From: a virus
DNA length: 39,920 nt
IMG/VR virus record: IMGVR_UViG_3300044959_000080
Location: 1-39,920 of that record
Strand: one strand, 5' to 3'
The notes beneath the pieces are model-generated. The model made no database searches. It saw only the letters and a list, made by a program, of their open reading frames with translations, and was not told where the DNA came from. Numbering within the stretch: the stretch's first letter is position 1; each line of letters begins with the position of its first letter. The translations under genes were made by a program, and so were the position numbers. Positions 25,216-32,100 of this stretch are shown here, one piece after another.

Positions 25216-25713
25216 TCACTTCTCATTACGGGTGGGGGGCTGAATGAGTTCCCAGAGATACCGACCTAACTGCTCTACACCGTCGTCGTCTAAGTGAAAC
25301 ACCATCTGAATCACAACCAAAGACGCCACTTTGCAGAGCGTCATCTTAAAGAAGACACGAACGGTGGGGGGGTAATCCAGACCCGTAGCCATATCATACC
25401 CGAAAACAATAATTGGGTCGTCAACGCGAAATAGTTCCATTTTGTTGTTGACTAATTGAGCCACCAGTTCATGGTCGTTGTAGACCTCCATCAGGTCAAA
25501 GGGCTTGAAGTCCACGATACCCTCGTCGTAAACATCAAACGACACACATATCGGTCGGTCTAAATCGGGTGGTTGGAAGTCAAAGATGAACTTAACGCAA
25601 TCGTTGATTTGCCTACGGTAGGACACCACATCCGTAAGCCGACCTTCACCCGAAACGGTTTTTGTCCATTCATAGATACGCTGCCATACTTCGCTGGTCG
25701 GTTCAACAACCAT
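25216..25713 (-). CDS. Tandem paralog family protein, copy 1 (most divergent)
   Basis: The 165-aa protein is the first and most divergent copy. It keeps SEVWQRIYEWTKTVSGEG, VVSYRRQ, VKFIFDFQPP, YNDHELVAQLVNNK, DPIIVFGYD, a long amphipathic strand and the terminal GRYLWELIQPP helix, but lacks the TEP motif of copies 2-4. It lies 65 bases downstream of a strong promoter-like element (25779-25808), so it and the three following copies should be transcribed strongly and early. GGAGGTGAGGCAG precedes ATG 25713. The role is unknown. Confidence 0.55.
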   Translation of the reverse strand: MVVEPTSEVWQRIYEWTKTVSGEGRLTDVVSYRRQINDCVKFIFDFQPPDLDRPICVSFDVYDEGIVDFKPFDLMEVYNDHELVAQLVNNKMELFRVDDPIIVFGYDMATGLDYPPTVRVFFKMTLCKVASLVVIQMVFHLDDDGVEQLGRYLWELIQPPTRNEK

Positions 25714-25778
25714 CTGCCTCACCTCCATCTCCTATTACGGAAGTCGGTTGATTTTAGTTCCCACATACGCTGCGCTTT

Positions 25779-25808
25779 AGTATACCCCACCGTTGTCAAA
25801 AAAGTCAA
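25779..25808 (-). promoter_or_regulatory. Sigma70-like promoter P3 (leftward)
   Basis: Reading the minus strand, TTGACT and TATACT are separated by exactly 18 bases whose 3' part is GACAACGGTGGGG. The -35 box overlaps the stop codon of the upstream gene. The element faces the four-paralog cluster, with its predicted start about 60 bases before ATG 25713. The same arrangement recurs at 26168-26197, 28147-28176 and 39648-39677. Confidence 0.8.
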
Positions 25809-26161
25809 GTCCTCATACGGTTGTGGTCTTCGCGGATACATCGGCGGATGATACGCATGGCTTTTTTCAGCAGCACCTCAACGCTATACGGGTTGGCAGG
25901 TATCAGCGATATGCGCTCTTGGGTATCCACCAACAGAACGGGGTGGTTAGGGTGGGTGGTGATATGCAACGAGTACCGACGACTCGGACATCGACCCACC
26001 GATACCACAACAGTCGGCGGAGATTCAAAGCCATATAACGGCTCCTTCCCCACGATGACCCGTCCATGACCAAACGACCGATGTACCCATCTTACATCGG
26101 GTAGTTCGGCGATGTCCAACACCTCATCGATGAACCGCTGCACCAAGTCCATGACGGTCAT
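25805..26161 (-). CDS. Hypothetical early protein, possibly leaderless
   Basis: The 118-aa protein (MTVMDLVQRFIDEV start) has a helix, a beta-rich centre (GRVIVGKEPLYGFESPPTVV, YSLHITTHPNHPVLLVDTQE) and a C-terminal basic helix (LLKKAMRIIRRCI). No family is recognised. The frame is open to an ATG at 26179, but that codon overlaps the promoter spacer; the -10 box (26168-26173) places the transcript start at about 26161, the A of the next ATG. The mRNA may therefore be leaderless, or start at the third ATG (26152). It is the first gene of the leftward arm. Confidence 0.55.
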   Translation of the reverse strand: MTVMDLVQRFIDEVLDIAELPDVRWVHRSFGHGRVIVGKEPLYGFESPPTVVVSVGRCPSRRYSLHITTHPNHPVLLVDTQERISLIPANPYSVEVLLKKAMRIIRRCIREDHNRMRT

Positions 26162-26167
26162 AGCCCT

Positions 26168-26197
26168 ATGATACCCCATCTACATCATCAAAATCAA
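26168..26197 (-). promoter_or_regulatory. Sigma70-like promoter P4 (leftward, outermost)
   Basis: On the minus strand TTGATT and TATCAT are separated by 18 bases ending GTAGATGGGG. This is the weakest match of the four related elements, but it keeps the TGGGG just before the -10 box. It would drive the 118-aa gene with little or no 5' leader. Confidence 0.65.
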
Positions 26198-26286
26198 GGG
26201 GTCATGTCTTTCCCCCCTAAGAACCCCCCTATATTAATATATACACATCCCCATATTATTATATATTATTTTATATTATTCTATGG

Positions 26287-26319
26287 AATATATTATAAAA
26301 TATAATATTATAATATATT
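26287..26319. repeat. AT-only inverted repeat
   Basis: AATATATTATAA and TTATAATATATT are perfect 12-base arms around a 9-base A/T loop, inside a tract with almost no G or C (about 26225-26345). Such DNA melts readily and would suit an unwinding element. Confidence 0.75.
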
Positions 26320-26348
26320 AGTTTATTATATAGTATAGTTTTTAGGTT

Positions 26349-26374
26349 AAGCGAATCGCGTTAGCGATTCGCTT
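26349..26374. repeat. Perfect hairpin, 11-base arms
   Basis: AAGCGAATCGC and GCGATTCGCTT pair perfectly around a GTTA loop. The right arm runs into TTTCG, so a weak rightward terminator is possible, but an origin or operator structure fits the surroundings better. The GCGAATCG core is echoed in the repeats that follow. Confidence 0.75.
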
Positions 26375-26401
26375 TCGTAAATCGAAATCGAATCGGTAAT
26401 C

Positions 26402-26462
26402 GAATCGTATTCGAAATGGGTTTCGGTTAACGGAATCGTATTCGTAATAGGGTTTAGGTTAA
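26402..26462 (+). repeat. Two tandem repeats of about 30 bases
   Basis: Unit 1 (26402-26430) and unit 2 (26433-26462) share GAATCGTATTCG, then AAT, GGGTTT and GGTTAA, differing at few positions. A partial unit (TTTAGGTTAAGCGAATCG) lies at 26341-26358 and extra AATCGAATCG cores at about 26387-26408. They look like iterons or multi-operator sites. Confidence 0.7.
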
Positions 26463-26481
26463 GTATTAGTATACTCATAAA

Positions 26482-26503
26482 GGGTTCGTCTTAAGACGAA
26501 CCC
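26482..26503. repeat. 22-bp perfect palindrome
   Basis: GGGTTCGTC-TTAA-GACGAACCC is fully self-complementary. A half site (AACGAACCCTA) recurs at about 26545-26555. A dimeric regulator or initiator site is the simplest reading; a T-rich tail for a terminator is absent on both sides. Confidence 0.75.
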
Positions 26504-26555
26504 ATTAAGAGTTAATATATATATTACGGGGGCTGAAAAAAAAAAACGAACCCTA

Positions 26556-26638
26556 CCCCCACCGTATCGTACATCATACCCCCACCGTAAACCCAAACCA
26601 TGCCCCCCCCACCGTAAAAGCCTATGACCCCCGCCGAT
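26556..26638 (+). repeat. Four C-rich repeats, CCCCCACCGTA type
   Basis: Copies begin at 26556, 26579, 26606 and a variant (CCCCCGCCGAT) at 26628, spaced 22-27 bases. On the opposite strand they read TACGGTGGGGG, which resembles the CGGTGGGG part of the promoter spacers. At 26579 it is even followed by TATGAT, but without a -35 box. Confidence 0.7.
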
Positions 26639-26657
26639 TTTTGAAGCGTTTCAATAG

Positions 26658-26677
26658 ACTCGTTTGGTCAAACGAGT
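26658..26677. repeat. 20-bp palindrome upstream of first rightward gene
   Basis: ACTCGTTTG and CAAACGAGT pair perfectly around GT, 44 bases before the ATG at 26721. Its size and location fit an operator for the first rightward gene; no good -10/-35 pair was found around it. Confidence 0.65.
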
Positions 26678-26720
26678 TAAGTGGAACCTTTTTGCAAAAA
26701 CGGTTGTCTAAAGAGGTGTT

Positions 26721-27773
26721 ATGGCAACCCCCGTATGGATGGCAGTTCATCGCCACGATGTGGCGGACAACCAGTGTGCGTTTTGGTCGTCGTTTGGTTC
26801 ACTGTTGCATGGCGGCTTCCGAATCGCCACCCGTATCCTCACCGCATGTCCAACCGCCCAAACAAAGGTTTGGACTTACACTTTTCCCGCTGCGCTTTAT
26901 GATTTGCAAAACCAACCCCGTACTTGGGTCGACTACGGCAACCCGTTTGAAGACTACGCACTCAACGACCTCCCCCGTTTGAATTCCACAACAGGACAAC
27001 CCATCATCGATTACCCGTCTACGGGTCGAAGGTACTGGGTCGATATGCTTCAAATCGACCCTGCAGAGGTTGCGAAACAACTCATACCGAAACTGAACCA
27101 ACTACTCCACCGCCGTATCGCCGACGACTCGGTGTTGTTGCAACTGCTCCGCGATTTCGGCACATCCTCGTCTCCGTCCGATTTAGACCGCAACGGTGTG
27201 GTGGATGACGCTGATTTGCTGCGGTTGCTGATGTGTTTCGGTCAGCCGTTTATTACTCAGCCACCGAATTTCGATGGGTTGTTTGAGGGCTACTTCATCG
27301 ATAACGCCCCTGAGTATCATCGATACTGGACGCAGTATGCAGGACGAACACCACAACAGGCGTTGGAAGGCTATGAGCGGTTTGTGCAGTTGCTCAAAAT
27401 CGTCAGCCCCACCGCGAAAATCTGTGCGAATGTGTACGAAGGAGCCGTTTTGGATACATGGAACGGCTTCTTGGATGTGGTCGATGTGGTCTTCTTTGAG
27501 AATTGGCGATGGCACTGGGCGACAGGAACCCCGTTATCGGACTCCGCCATTCAGACCATCGAACGCCGAATACGGAGATGTCTTTCGGCAGGGAAATCGG
27601 TGGTGTTGGGTGTCCCTCATGCGTTGGATTCAGCGGACGGCAACCAGAAAAAAGAGGCAGTGCGTACCGCGTTGCAGCGGTGGGGCGATGGAGTCGTCTT
27701 TGCTGAGTACCGAAAATCCTTTTACAGAGGCAGAGAAGTTGGCTACCCCCGTCCCGTTCGGGAACTTTTCTGA
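26721..27773 (+). CDS. TIM-barrel glycoside-hydrolase-like protein with embedded dockerin motif
   Basis: The 350-aa protein has segments typical of uncharacterised (alpha/beta)8 glycosidase-like families. RYWVDMLQIDPAEVAKQLIP is followed by GLFEGYFIDNAPE (acid candidate Asp194), then AKICANVYE, a DVVFFENWRW segment (candidate Glu260), KSVVLGVPHALDS and a terminal VFAEYR. Inserted at about residues 130-175 is a dockerin-like pair: a degenerate ADDSVLLQLLRDFG half and a good EF-hand half, DLDRNGVVDDADLLRLLMCF (Asp154, Asp156, Asn158, Asp165). Possible roles are a capsule/S-layer-degrading or host-surface enzyme. GAGG four bases before the ATG supports the start, and the frame has a stop just upstream. 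There is no signal peptide. It may be a captured host gene. Confidence 0.6.
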   Translation: MATPVWMAVHRHDVADNQCAFWSSFGSLLHGGFRIATRILTACPTAQTKVWTYTFPAALYDLQNQPRTWVDYGNPFEDYALNDLPRLNSTTGQPIIDYPSTGRRYWVDMLQIDPAEVAKQLIPKLNQLLHRRIADDSVLLQLLRDFGTSSSPSDLDRNGVVDDADLLRLLMCFGQPFITQPPNFDGLFEGYFIDNAPEYHRYWTQYAGRTPQQALEGYERFVQLLKIVSPTAKICANVYEGAVLDTWNGFLDVVDVVFFENWRWHWATGTPLSDSAIQTIERRIRRCLSAGKSVVLGVPHALDSADGNQKKEAVRTALQRWGDGVVFAEYRKSFYRGREVGYPRPVRELF

Positions 27774-27808
27774 AGCCCATTCCGTAATGGAGTTTGGAGG
27801 TGATACGA

Positions 27809-28135
27809 ATGTTCAATCAGGAACCGACGAAGGATGATATTCGGCAACTGCTACAGGAAGCGTCCGAGTTTCCACTCGGTGTTTTAGTCAACGGCGTCGT
27901 GGTTCATCAAGGTCTATGGGACAACGCACACAACCAAGACGCATTTGGCTTCGATGAACCCAACGAGGATTCGGCGGTGATGACCATCGACGAGGCGGTG
28001 GAGCGTATTACACCAGAGGGCTACACCTTCCTTTTTGCGCTTTACCGTAGTTTTGTACGAGGGGTGATTTTCGCCAACCAGCGGGAACTTTTGCACCCTA
28101 CATCCTCGTATAAAGTCGTGTATCCCCCCAATTGA
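27809..28135 (+). CDS. Hypothetical protein
   Basis: The 108-aa protein (MFNQEPTKDDIRQLLQEASE start) has a helix, a short hairpin (PLGVLVNGVVVHQGL), an acidic middle (FGFDEPNEDSAVMTIDEAVE) and a hydrophobic segment (GYTFLFALYRSFVRGVIF). It is not recognised. ATG 27809 follows GGAGGTGATACGA, the same initiation segment (with an upstream CCGTAATG) used in the leftward paralog cluster, although the proteins are not similar. Confidence 0.6.
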   Translation: MFNQEPTKDDIRQLLQEASEFPLGVLVNGVVVHQGLWDNAHNQDAFGFDEPNEDSAVMTIDEAVERITPEGYTFLFALYRSFVRGVIFANQRELLHPTSSYKVVYPPN

Positions 28136-28146
28136 CGGGGGGGGGG

Positions 28147-28176
28147 TTGACATTTGTGTCATCGATGGGGTATACT
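28147..28176 (+). promoter_or_regulatory. Sigma70-like promoter P1 (rightward, replication genes)
   Basis: A consensus TTGACA and TATACT are separated by 18 bases ending CATCGATGGGG. It follows a run of ten G at 28137-28146 and lies 43 bases before the annealing-protein ATG. It is the best match of the four related elements and probably drives the replication and tail genes. Confidence 0.85.
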
Positions 28177-28218
28177 ACTCACCGATGAATCAAACCAAAC
28201 ACAAGGAGGCTGAGACCT

Positions 28219-29040
28219 ATGGCTAAAACGAAGGTAGTGGAAGAGCAGGTGGTGCAGACGAACGGTCTGCTGAAGCGGATGATGGAGCAACTAACGGCTC
28301 CCATCGAGGGTACGCAGATGACCATCGGTCAGTCGCGGACAGGTGAACCCATCACCCGACCGTATGTGCCTTTGAAGAATGTGCTGCGTCGGCTGTGGAC
28401 GGTGCTTGAGTCGCCGTTTGACGCTTCGATTGAGACCATCATGAACTGGGACTATGACGACTTCCGCCAAATCGTGGTGGTGGCTTCGATTACCCTGCAG
28501 ACCGAACAGGGCGAAATCATCGTGGACGGTGTGGGGTCGACCGTTGTTCGACGCGACGCAAACCAACAACTCCACGAGAACGCCGTTTCGGCTGCGTACT
28601 CCAAAGCCATCAAGAACGCAGCGAAGTTCTTGGGTATCGGACTCGACATCGAAACCGATGAGGAAGTCCCTGAGGTGGTTCGCCCCCGACCGTCTAATGA
28701 TGAGGTGTACGCCCAGTTAGCCCAAAACGAAAACGCGGACGAGGTGCTTCGTGTGGCGAAGTGGTTCGTGGAGCGGGTTTGGGGTATCGAACCCGAAGGC
28801 GACGGTCTACAGGATGTTTTTGAGTCGATGATACAGCAACTCGGTAAAACCTCTGACGGTAAGGCGATTTCGCCCAAGCAACTCTTCCACTGGTTCCGTC
28901 GTCGTGGCTACGAGAACTACCTCAGCGAACAGGACGACCTACTGACCGACCCACCAACGGCGGACGACATCAAACGAGACCTTGACCGTTTGTTTGACAA
29001 ACGGGAACAAAACGGGAACCAACCCCGTAATAGAAGGTAG
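28219..29040 (+). CDS. Rad52-like single-strand annealing protein
   Basis: The 273-aa protein carries the Rad52/Rad22-type core. Beta strands WDYDDFRQIVVVASITLQTE and EIIVDGVGST (about 77-107) lead to a conserved helix HENAVSAAYSKAIKNAAKFL and GIGLDI (119-143), the DNA-binding turn of this family. The C-terminal part is acidic and flexible, ending in a polar tail. Such proteins pair complementary strands in phage recombination and replication restart. It is transcribed from promoter P1 with AAGGAGG nine bases before the ATG, at the head of the replication cassette, and would act with the Cas4-like nuclease encoded downstream. Confidence 0.72.
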   Translation: MAKTKVVEEQVVQTNGLLKRMMEQLTAPIEGTQMTIGQSRTGEPITRPYVPLKNVLRRLWTVLESPFDASIETIMNWDYDDFRQIVVVASITLQTEQGEIIVDGVGSTVVRRDANQQLHENAVSAAYSKAIKNAAKFLGIGLDIETDEEVPEVVRPRPSNDEVYAQLAQNENADEVLRVAKWFVERVWGIEPEGDGLQDVFESMIQQLGKTSDGKAISPKQLFHWFRRRGYENYLSEQDDLLTDPPTADDIKRDLDRLFDKREQNGNQPRNRR

Positions 29041-29051
29041 CATGGTCGCAG

Positions 29052-29076
29052 CGGGGTGAGGTCAAACCTCACCCCG
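29052..29076. terminator. Strong hairpin between annealing and primase-helicase genes
   Basis: CGGGGTGAGGT and ACCTCACCCCG are perfect 11-base arms around a CAA loop. No T run follows on either strand, so it is not a classic intrinsic terminator. Attenuation, RNA protection or processing of the cassette transcript are alternatives. Confidence 0.5.
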
Positions 29077-29103
29077 ACACCCAAACCCTAAACAGGAGGT
29101 GTA

Positions 29104-32100
29104 ATGATGACAACGAAGACACAGCAGACGATTGAGCGGTTGGTAGAGACGCTGAAGGCGCAGTATCCGTTTCGGTACATCACCCTGCGCTCTGCGGAAC
29201 GAAGTGAGGACGGTGCGCACAAGCAACCCCTGCACCGTTGGGGCGATTCTCAATATCAGTACGACACTTATGAGAAAGCGACACAGGGTGGTCGTCGTGG
29301 GGTTGGGTTGGTGATACCGAAAGGAATCTTGGTGGTGGATGTGGACGCCAAGACGAACACCCCAGAGGTATTGAATCGTTGGAAGGACTACGCGGTGCAG
29401 CACCGTGTCCCGATTGGTCGTACCGCAACGGGGGGTTGGCATTTGATGTTTCGGTGCGACCCGTCCCAGTTTCGGGGTGTAGTACAGCAGGACTTGGGTG
29501 ATTGGGGTATCGTCGATTTGCGCACAGAGGGCAACTACATCGCCATCACCCACCCGTTATACAAGTGGTATCTGCCCCCAGAGTGGAGTGGTGGGCTTCC
29601 TCAGGTTCCTGACATCATTCAACAGATTCAGTGGACGGAATCGACCACCAAAGCCGTTGTTCACAAGTTCCTGAGTGGCGAAGTGGTGGAAGATGGTGGT
29701 CGCAACCAAGCACTGACGCTGATGGCGTTATTTAGCATGGGTCTGTATGAAGCCCTTACGGGTGAGGTCATGGATGATGAGATGTTCGATGAGGTTCGGG
29801 ATTGGCTGAATGACCACTTCGTGGATGAGCCTGAAGAGAAGTTCGCTCAAGACCGAAGCCTTTACGACCGCCTGCTGAGGTATAATAAGGATGGTGTGAA
29901 GCACTATGCGCTGTCGATGTTGCGGAAAAACGCCACCAATCCGCGACTGAAGACGCTGCTGAGTGTGATGGGATTGCAGTCCGAAGCCGAACAAAAATTC
30001 GGCGCAGTGGCGACTACGAACGGTAAGTCGCACCACCCGATTACGGAGAAGGATACGGTCTATGAAGTGCAGTGGTGGAAGGGCGACCTGTATGAGCGGA
30101 CACCCCGACTACGGTGGGTCGTGGACGGTTTGATGGCGTTGGGCGATTTGGTCTTGGTGGCTGCTCCCCCGAAGGCGGGGAAGACCACCCTCATCCACGA
30201 GTTGGGGTTTAGTATCGCCACAGGCAATCCGTTCTATGGCATGCCGACGAACAAGTGTCAGGTGGCGTACTGGTTCAACGACGAAACGCCTGAGGGTGAA
30301 GGCGAACGGGTGCGGTTGTATGCAGAGCGGTTTGGGATTGACTTCCGCACCTACCCGTATTTGCTCTATGCGTTCCATCCCGTATTCCCGTTCGGGAAAT
30401 TCCTTGAGTTTGTGCGGAAGACGCTGCACCACTCCGTACTGTTTATTGATGTGGTGGGTCGTTTCATGGAAGAGGTGAACGACTACGGCTATGTGCAGCG
30501 GTTCCTGTCCGAGTTGAAGCAGGTGGCGGTGGAGAACCAGTTGTGTATCATCTGCGTCCATCATGCGTCGAAGAATGAGCCTCGTAATCCCATCGGTTCG
30601 ACGGCGTTTACGGGTGGGTTCGACCAGATGATATTTTTGCAGAAGGACGACGAGGGCTATGTGCATGTGAGTATGGATGGTCGCCGTCCGAAGCGGGGTC
30701 GGTTCACCCTGCGGTTCAACGAACAGGGCTTCTTGGTAATGGACGATATGCGTCCGAACTTGGGTCGATATATGACGACCCTGAAGCGTATCTTCAGCCA
30801 CAGCAACTACATCTTTGCGGACAAGTTGGACAAAGACGAAGCGGATGTGCTGCTGAAGTTGCACCGTAAAGGGCTGGTGCAGATGAAGACCAACAAGGAA
30901 GGCGACATCTACTTCCGCATTCCGTCGGATGTCCATCACCTACTGCAGCGTTTGAAGGCGGAGGTTGAGGAGATGGAACGATTTGCTGAGCGTATCGGCG
31001 ACGCAACGGACTGGACGGTGTATCAGACGGTTTCTTCCCTACCATCCGACACCATCTCTGACCCATCAACCACCCAACCCACACAGCCAACGCCCATAGA
31101 CGGTGGGGGTGCTGTAAGCGAAGCGGGTGCGTCAGAACATGATGACGACCCCGACCCCACGACGCCCCCACCGTCATCTTTTGACGCTTATGAATATGAC
31201 TGGTTAGACGAATTGGACGACGGGGTTTTGCACACCTCCTACCCGTCGTCTGACGAGGGCAGCGGGGTTTTGCACACTTCCTACCCGCTGACCCCTGAAG
31301 GGGACGAGGGGCTGCTCACCTTCACCTCGTCCCCCCTCCCTGATGACACGGACATCGACGAGTTTGCTGCGCTTTTGGAGCAGTGGGCGGAAGAGGATTT
31401 AGCACAAAACACAGAACAAGGGGGTGATACGATGGTCGCAGCACCAGCACCACCGAAGACGCCGACGAAGCCACCGAAGAAGCCGAAGTACGGTGGTGGT
31501 GAGGGCGATGAGGACGAGGAGTCTGCACAGGGCGGGGACGACTACTTCACTCTACAGGGTAAGGGCGCAGACCCCATCGTCCCAGAAGAGGACAGCCTCG
31601 ACGAACAGCAGCGACTCATGAATGAGTTGGTCGCCTTGTATGACCGAATCCGCCAACTTCAGGAGCAGCCCACGAAGGTACAACCCGTCAGGACGGACTT
31701 ATCATCGGCTCCTTCGTTTCCGTATCCTGATTCCCCGCCTGACGGGTTGCCTTTGTGGGAAGACCTGTTTGAGCAGGTGGCAAAGACGGGTCAGCCGTTG
31801 GGCTATGGCTGGTCGAAGTGTCCACCTGAGTTGTACAAGTGGTTTGTGATGAACTACCCCGTCATCTTCTTGTACAACGCCCACTACGACGGCTGTTTTC
31901 GGATGGCGGAAGCCATCATTCGCAAACGGCAGGTACATCTCCCACCGAAGACGATTGAGATGGCGAAGAAGTGGGCGGACGCAAAACGGGTGGTCATACG
32001 GTCGCCGATGTGGCGGAAGGTGCAGAATAAGAAGACCGAGTTTGACCTCACCAACCTACCGTATCAGCAACGCTTGGCTGCGATACTCCTCAGTCTGCTC

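Larger units (their letters stand above)
26198..26720. other. Divergent intergenic region; candidate replication origin/control region
   Basis: This stretch of about 520 bases without a convincing gene is the only long gap in the window and separates the two transcription arms. From left to right it contains an AT-only-like tract (about 26225-26345), a hairpin, two tandem repeats rich in AATCG/GGGTTT, a 22-bp palindrome, an 11-A run (26536-26546), four C-rich repeats and a 20-bp palindrome. AT-rich melting DNA plus iterons plus palindromes is the usual composition of a replication origin, and the region lies between early-type genes. No rightward promoter of the TGGGG type was found here, although the first plus-strand gene starts at 26721. 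Confidence 0.5.

Noticed and set aside
26641-26982. Plus-strand frame of 113 codons overlapping the glycosidase-like gene
   Set aside because: It begins with TTG without a ribosome binding site and overlaps a better frame with coherent protein motifs in the same region.
30109-30939. 276-codon minus-strand frame opposite the helicase domain
   Set aside because: It is antisense to an unmistakable Walker A/B ATPase region and reads as His/Gln/Arg-rich shadow sequence.
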